A DNA stretch of 64,000 bases from Hippasteria phrygiana (lineage: Eukaryota > Echinodermata > Asteroidea > Valvatida > Goniasteridae): positions 682,001 to 746,000 of the forward strand of contig JAZGUH010000025.1 in NCBI GenBank assembly GCA_037893225.1, read 5' to 3'. Positions 58,673-64,000 of this stretch are shown piece after piece; the first letter of the stretch is position 1, and each line of letters begins with the position of its first letter. The notes beneath the pieces were generated by a model. The model saw only the letters and a program-made list of their open reading frames with translations. It made no database searches and had not been told where the DNA came from. Position numbers and translations under genes: made by a program.

Positions 58673-58840
58673 GGCAATCGTGGACCTAGGACAAAAGAAT
58701 TCGGGCGTAGACAAAGGGGTCCACGTTTGACCTAACGTCCACGATTAAAAATCGTGTACAAAACCAATGGGAGGCCTTCCGAAAAAGTTACGAGTATAAA
58801 CAAAAGAGGAACAATGGGAGGTCCACGATTGCACCCGTTT
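58673..58840. mobile_element. MITE, GGCAATCGTGGAC family, copy 2
   Basis: Core termini GGCAATCGTGGAC (58673-58685) and GTCCACGATTGC (58821-58832). The interior matches 11264-11430 almost base for base (GGGCGTAGACAAA, ACGTCCACGATTAAAA, GGGAGGCCTTCCGAAAAAGT). The outer arms are less conserved. Confidence 0.8.
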
Positions 58841-59289
58841 ACATGACTGTGTGTGTGTGTGTGTGTGGGGGGGGGGGGGGGATGGGGGATGGCGGGTGGG
58901 GGGATGGGAGTGACCAAAATCCTGGCCGACCAAGGAAATCTAAAAAGCGGGGGAAGGGGGGGGGGGGACGACTGGAGACAGTATCACACTAGGGGGCGAT
59001 GTTCATAATACAAATGTCTGGTTAGCCCGTGTATGTATGTTTACCCTATGCACACTGTCCCTGCCTGACAACACAACGGTGCATTTAAAGTTTGTGTACT
59101 GTTTGTTTTCGTTTTTTTTAACTGTTTTTATTCATTATAAAACTGAAAAGAACTTTGTTTTGCTGTCCTTGTTAGTTTTACACTTTTGTTGTAAATGTAT
59201 TGTTGCAGTTTAAATTAAAGTTAACATTATAAATTCAAATTAAATGCTTGTAAATAGCACACGCCAGGCTAATTTACTTAACAACAGTT

Positions 59290-59549
59290 TTACATTGATT
59301 TGTATAAGACGAATCCAATCTCTGAATGCTGCCATTGGGCAACAGCTAAGACGAATTTGATCTGGAATGACGAATATTCTCGACACTGTGCTTAAATGTG
59401 GTGACCGAACTTTGAAACTGAATGGTACCCGGTAAATGACTAAATCGCTTTGGTAAAAGCGTGTGAATTTGTTTCTCAGACGAAATTGATTGTTAGAGTT
59501 GGTGAATATGAATGAAAAATGTTTTAAAATAGCCGGGAAAACCTATATT
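59290..59549 (+). mobile_element. Repeat family C with TATAGGTTTTCCCG-type terminus, copy 2
   Basis: Colinear with 42955-43222 and ending CCGGGAAAACCTATATT. Confidence 0.7.
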
Positions 59550-59868
59550 TTATTTCTTACTTTGGTTGTCCGTTGACGAAAAATACAGCGACAAGACCAA
59601 TTTAAATACAAGTTGGTCCCAATGCGGCGTGCACCAATTATTGCACGCCTTCTGCAGTGTTTATGCTGTTTATTGTAAATGACATGTACATGTACAGCAA
59701 TATTATTGTATACGTGTGTGCACACGTATATGCAAGCGGTTGTTTAGAACAGGGCGCTTAGTCACAAACGCTATAGGCCTATTAGGTACGTAAAATTACT
59801 GGCATGGGCGTATTTTTTAGGGGGAATTTGTCCCCTGAAATTCTTAAGATTATTACTTTTTTTCTAAT

Positions 59869-59999
59869 TCTTTTTTCTTTGTAAGAAATTCCAGTTAGGG
59901 TCGGCGGCAATGAAAAGGGTTTTTGTTCTTCGGTCGGGAGCCAAAAATATGGTCAGTTGGAAATGAGAACCAAAGAAAAAAAGGGGCGCACTAATGAAA
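59869..59999 (+). repeat. Repeat family G, copy 2
   Basis: Shares TTCTTCGGTCGGGAGCCAAA and TCAGTTGGAAATGAGAACCA with the blocks at 43944-44090. It lacks the G tract. Confidence 0.7.
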
Positions 60000-60481
60000 G
60001 AAAACAGGCTCTGACGGGTATGTATGAAATCCTGCACTTTGTATTCATAAAGCACAGTTATTTTCAACGCAAGCGCAATAGCAACAAAAATATATTTATT
60101 ATGACTGCCGTTAAAAAATTTGCAACTGAATATGTTATACGTGCCTCGAACATCTTTGTTTTCAAGTCGATGACCGCTATGGGCGGCTTTTTGTTTTGAT
60201 CTGATTTAAGAAACCTCCATCTTGAATATCTTGCTTTTCTCAGATGGTTCCAATGATTCAAATGTAAATCTTAGTAAATCATGCCGGTAAATAAGGTTGG
60301 ACGTTTCCTTCCTCTTCTCAATTGTAATGTAGTTATGTTGCGCTATAGTTTTGATGTTTTTTAACCTGTTTTTTTTTTACTTTATGAATGCTGAATGGCC
60401 GAAACGTTGTTAAAATATAATAGTCGTTTTAACCAGTACTGTAAAAAGTTTGTCCTTATAATCTACGTTTATATTCTATCT

Positions 60482-60538
<57 letters not shown>
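60482..60538. repeat. (CT)n(AT)n compound microsatellite
   Basis: About 15 CT dinucleotides pass directly into about 11 AT dinucleotides. A second AT run lies at 60616-60632. Confidence 0.95.
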
Positions 60539-60649
60539 GAAATAAATTCATAAATATAGCTCTACAGAGATGTATCGAGCACTTTGGATTGTGATAAATG
60601 CCAATTTCATTAGATATATATATATATATATAACCCTGCATGGGTCATT

Positions 60650-61456
60650 TGGAAGACATTCCCATAGACTTGTGCACAACATTTTTTTAACTTTAATGTA
60701 ACCTAACCCAACTTTTCCCTTTTCCTACCCCCACGAATTTCAGTATGTTTATGTTTTGGACCATTCTCTATCGATTTAACCCATTTGCGACAGTAAAATT
60801 CTCAATATTTAAGGGGGCTGTGACATTAGGGAGACACTGAAATGTCTCCTTAACGTCACTTGTCTCCCTAAGGTACAAAAAATAACTACAGAATGTCTCC
60901 CAAAGGTCCGATCCAGGTGTATATCCCATAGACTTGTGCACAAAATCTTGTAAACTTTAATGTAACCTAACCCAAATATTCCCTGTTCAAACCCCACGAA
61001 ATTTGGTACATTTTCATTTTGGACCATCCTCTATCGATACAACTCATTTTGGACAATACAATTCTCAACATTTAAGGAGGTTCTGCGTTAAGCCGACCGT
61101 CAAACGGTCGCCCTAATGCCACCGGTCAACCTAAGGTCTAAAAAATCTTCAAAAACGGTCGACCTAATCGCGAATTAGTATGTATATTCTAATTCGACCG
61201 TAAAGGGGAAACGAAGTTGTGTAAAAGTGAACGTTAAGGGAAAATGTAAGTTTAAGAGAAAATGTAAGTTAGGGCAAAAAATGCATTTCGCCTTAACGTC
61301 ACAGGTACCTTTTCTAGCGAGAATTTTGCTGTCGCAAATGTTTCTATTTTGTTCTTTGGGGTCCAAATAGAATGATTCAACTTGTTTGGTCGAAATAGGT
61401 AAAGTTTGGGTTAGGTTACAGTAAACAGAAGTTTGTGCACAAGTCTATGGGACTTC
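60650..61456. repeat. Duplicated and inverted repeat with exchanged core words (family I)
   Basis: 60652-60905 and 60925-61170 are direct duplicates (CCCATAGACTTGTGCACAA, CTTTAATGTAACCTAACCCA, CCACGAATTT-like, TTTTGGACCATxCTCTATCG blocks). An inverted copy of the first block closes the element at 61395-61450. Within the duplicates, the word GTCTCCC in unit one is replaced by GGTCGxCC words in unit two. Confidence 0.75.
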
Positions 61457-62400
61457 GCCTTTACGCCGGACCTAGCGTTTTTTATTGGCATAATCTAGGT
61501 CGGTTAAACTGAATTTGTCGAGATTGATGGCACATCAAATCAGGGCATCAAATGGTGAGTGAGGCAGTTAAACGTCCTTTCAGACTAAAACACTGCCTAT
61601 AATTGCTTGAAGACGGAATCAATCACGAATAATTCAGGGAGGGAATTTCTGATCCTAACGCGACAGAGGCTGTCAGTGTTATTAATTAAGAAAACCAATC
61701 AAGTTTATCATATCAGATGGGATGCCACAAATATTCAGCGTCTTCCACAGCTTAGGGCGGTAGATAGAGACGAAGGCTGCCTTGGAGTAGGCTAGTTGAA
61801 AGCGACTGTTACGGCCCCAAAATTCCTGAAACCAGTTTCTAGAAATTTCCAGACGCAACAAATAATTAAAACAAGATTACACTAGATATATACTGTAACA
61901 AGTAAAACGAAACTATATTATTTTTATTATCCCACTCGAAGAAAAACAATATATATTTTCTAGAATGGTCTTACAATGGATGTTTTTTATACAATAATGG
62001 ATCTTATTTTTATTACGACGAAACCACCTGGGTGAGGCTGGTGACCCGCGTTGTCCGCTGTGATCTTGATCTTGAGCTCCCTCATTTTGTTGAGCTTTTT
62101 ATACATTTTTGAATGATAATTTGTATCTTTTAAGCCACTTAGGTACAGTTCAAAGGACACATTCCTTGGAGGCGCCCAATTGGGCTACAAAAAGCGTTCG
62201 TACTAAAACTGTTACGGTTGAAAATATGATTCAAAAGTAAAAAAGTAGAATATAGTGTACACGATTGTTCCTTGCAAATGCATCATTTGTCTAAAAATCA
62301 TGGATCATTCCGGGGACGCTCGAAAAAGTCGGACCGTTGGAATTTAGATTGGTGCCCTTGGTCTGTAATAGCGCTTTGGTTGCAAACAGGATGCACCATA
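61457..62400. other. No gene recognised
   Basis: AT-rich. The 62-codon frame at 61607-61795 shows no family. Confidence 0.35.
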
Positions 62401-63260
62401 TCGTCACAGTTTTCACGAACAGACGAATTTTGCCTCTCCGCACTAAACTAAAGTTACAAGAAAATCAGGTTTTAAGCTGCTCACTTCTTAAATTGAAGAT
62501 ATTACCTGCGTTCATACCACATGTTGATTCAGTGTTGACACTATGTTAAAGTTCAGTTCTTGGTCTTTCACAAGTAATTGGCAGCTAAGCGATAAGTCAA
62601 TCATTAAAGAGTTATTAATTGATTAATATATTTGTCTGTTCGTGAAAACTCAGAAGCGAGAAATGGCCCGTTTTGCCCCACAGAGTGTCAATTGTCTCTT
62701 TGTGAAAACCCAAAATCCATTTTCTGGCAATTTTGCCCTTCTCAGCCATAGCGTATATATGGCCGAGAAGGGCAAAATTGAAAGAAAATGGATTTTGGGT
62801 TTTCACGAAGAGCCAATTCGGAACTCCGTGTTACAATAGGGCTGTGAAGGACAACATTGCCAGAAAATGGATTTTGGGTTTTCACGAAGAGCCAATTCGG
62901 AACTCCGTGTTAATACAATAGGGCTGTGAAGGGCACAATTGCCAGAAAATGGATTTTGGGTTTTCACGAAGAGACAATTGACACTCTGTGGGGCAAAACG
63001 GGCCATTTCTCGCTTCTGAGTTTTCACGAAGAGACAAATTTATTAATCAATTAATAACTCTGTAATTAATTGACTTATGGCTTAGCTGCCAATTACTTGT
63101 GAAAGACCGAGAACTGAACTTTAACATAGTGTCAACACTGAATCAATATGTGGTATGAATGCAGGTAATATCTTCAATTTAAAAAGTGAGCAGCTTAAAA
63201 CCTGATTTTCTTGTAACTTGCGGAGAGGCAACATTCGTCTGTTCGTGAAAACTGTGACGA
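62401..63260. mobile_element. Foldback element family CGTCACAG, full copy
   Basis: 860 bp with long inverted arms beginning TCGTCACAGTTTTCACGAAC. Inside are nested inverted copies of CCCAAAATCCATTTTCTGGC and TTCGTGAAAAC. Flanks read ATA and TAT, compatible with a TA target but not proven by the 30583 copy (TG and TT). No ORF. Confidence 0.88.
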
Positions 63261-63484
63261 TATGTACGGCGAAAACATAATTTTCGTAAAATAACAGGTT
63301 CCCCCTCCCATACAAAAAAAATATAAAAAACAATCACCATATGTTAGTTTTAATGGATTTTGGAAGTAAAATGACGGTACTGTGACCCAGTAAATATCAC
63401 GTGTTTTATCAAAAGGGTGTATGTAAATGTATACAAGACAATCATCTTATTTTAGTTTTAATAACTGCTATAGGGCCTACCACT

Positions 63485-63747
63485 GTTAGAAAGTTGGACA
63501 AACAGATTACCCAACGTTGGTACAATAGTCAACATCTTCAACCTTTGGGTAATTTTTCACATAATTTACCCAACATTTTGGGTAAAACAATGTAGGGTAT
63601 AATACCATTTTAACCCCACTTTAACCAACAGTTTGTGCACAGCTGTGGTTATACAACAGTTGGTAAATTACGTGAACAATTACCCAAAGGTTGAACAAGT
63701 TTACTATTGTACCAACGCTGGGTAATCTTTTTGCCTAACTTTCTAAC
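63485..63747. mobile_element. Foldback family H, full copy
   Basis: Inverted arms of about 100 bp: GTTAGAAAGTTGGACAAACA at the left, GCCTAACTTTCTAAC at the right, with AACGTTGGTACAATAGT / ACTATTGTACCAACG inside. Central AACCCCACTTTAACC. No ORF. Confidence 0.85.
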
Positions 63748-64000
63748 AACGTACCAATCTGATGTTTATTAAATAACCCCGAGAATAAGGTCTCTAAAAC
63801 GTTGAAAGATAAGATTGGGATAAGATCTATCTGGTCACCAAATATGAGGAATATACGCCACTCAGTTCAGGAGATGCGCCGTTTATTATATGTTTACGTC
63901 TACAAAAAATCCAAAAACAAATCTGTCATTTTTGACACTGTCTACATGTCTTTTTTGCAACGGTAAGCGCCTGTCAGGCTAACCTCCTTGTACTTATTTA

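Noticed and set aside
60385..60445. GGCCGAAACGTTGTTAAAAT block as a Penelope or LINE 3' end
   Set aside because: The word is suggestive, but no coding sequence or repeat border supports it.

Overview
The window is eukaryotic nuclear DNA: spliced exons with GT-AG borders, long repeat-filled introns, LINE and DIRS-type retroelements, hAT-like MITEs, foldback elements and minisatellites. The B-box/coiled-coil and THAP proteins, the mix of transposons and the frequent taggcct and acatgta words suggest a marine invertebrate deuterostome, perhaps an echinoderm or hemichordate. That assignment is a guess from style, not from a search.

Host genes are sparse. At the left edge (1-732, minus) lies the N-terminal part of a B-box/coiled-coil (TRIM-like) protein. 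From 3049 to 10728 (plus) three phase-0 exons give the C-terminal half of DDRGK1 (UFBP1), the ER adaptor of the UFM1 conjugation system. Its first visible intron holds a foldback repeat packed with TGACGTCA palindromes, and its second holds a dead DIRS-like retroelement. At 25847-26114 (minus) is a THAP zinc-finger exon with one in-frame TGA. At 39380-39670 (plus) is the first coding exon of a rhodopsin-family receptor, ending in TM2 at a good splice donor. At about 52.3-54.4 kb (plus) three candidate exons give an unrecognised gene whose first in-frame ATG lies in the third exon.

Everything else is mobile or repetitive. 6.5-9.3 kb: DIRS-like relic. 9.7-14.5 kb: a run of small TIR elements. 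17.7-18.9 kb: a 16-bp minisatellite open in all six frames. 19.9-20.6 kb: a decayed SGNH-hydrolase-like ORF. 26.7-29.5 kb: a 5'-truncated CR1/L2-like LINE. 29.5-38.4 kb: foldback elements, CpG-rich motif blocks and a second TGACGTCA repeat. 40.4-48 kb: inverted repeat arms and short minisatellites. 49.6-51.9 kb: a 61-bp minisatellite with a higher-order duplication, mirrored by a related array at 55.3-56.2 kb. 58.6-63.8 kb: further copies of families seen earlier.

I see no operons, CRISPR arrays, tRNA or rRNA genes. The visible host genes share no pathway. The clearest biological themes are (1) DDRGK1 with CRE-like palindromes concentrated in its intron, (2) several non-autonomous DNA-element families with exact target duplications or shared termini, and (3) tandem arrays that give long but meaningless ORFs.
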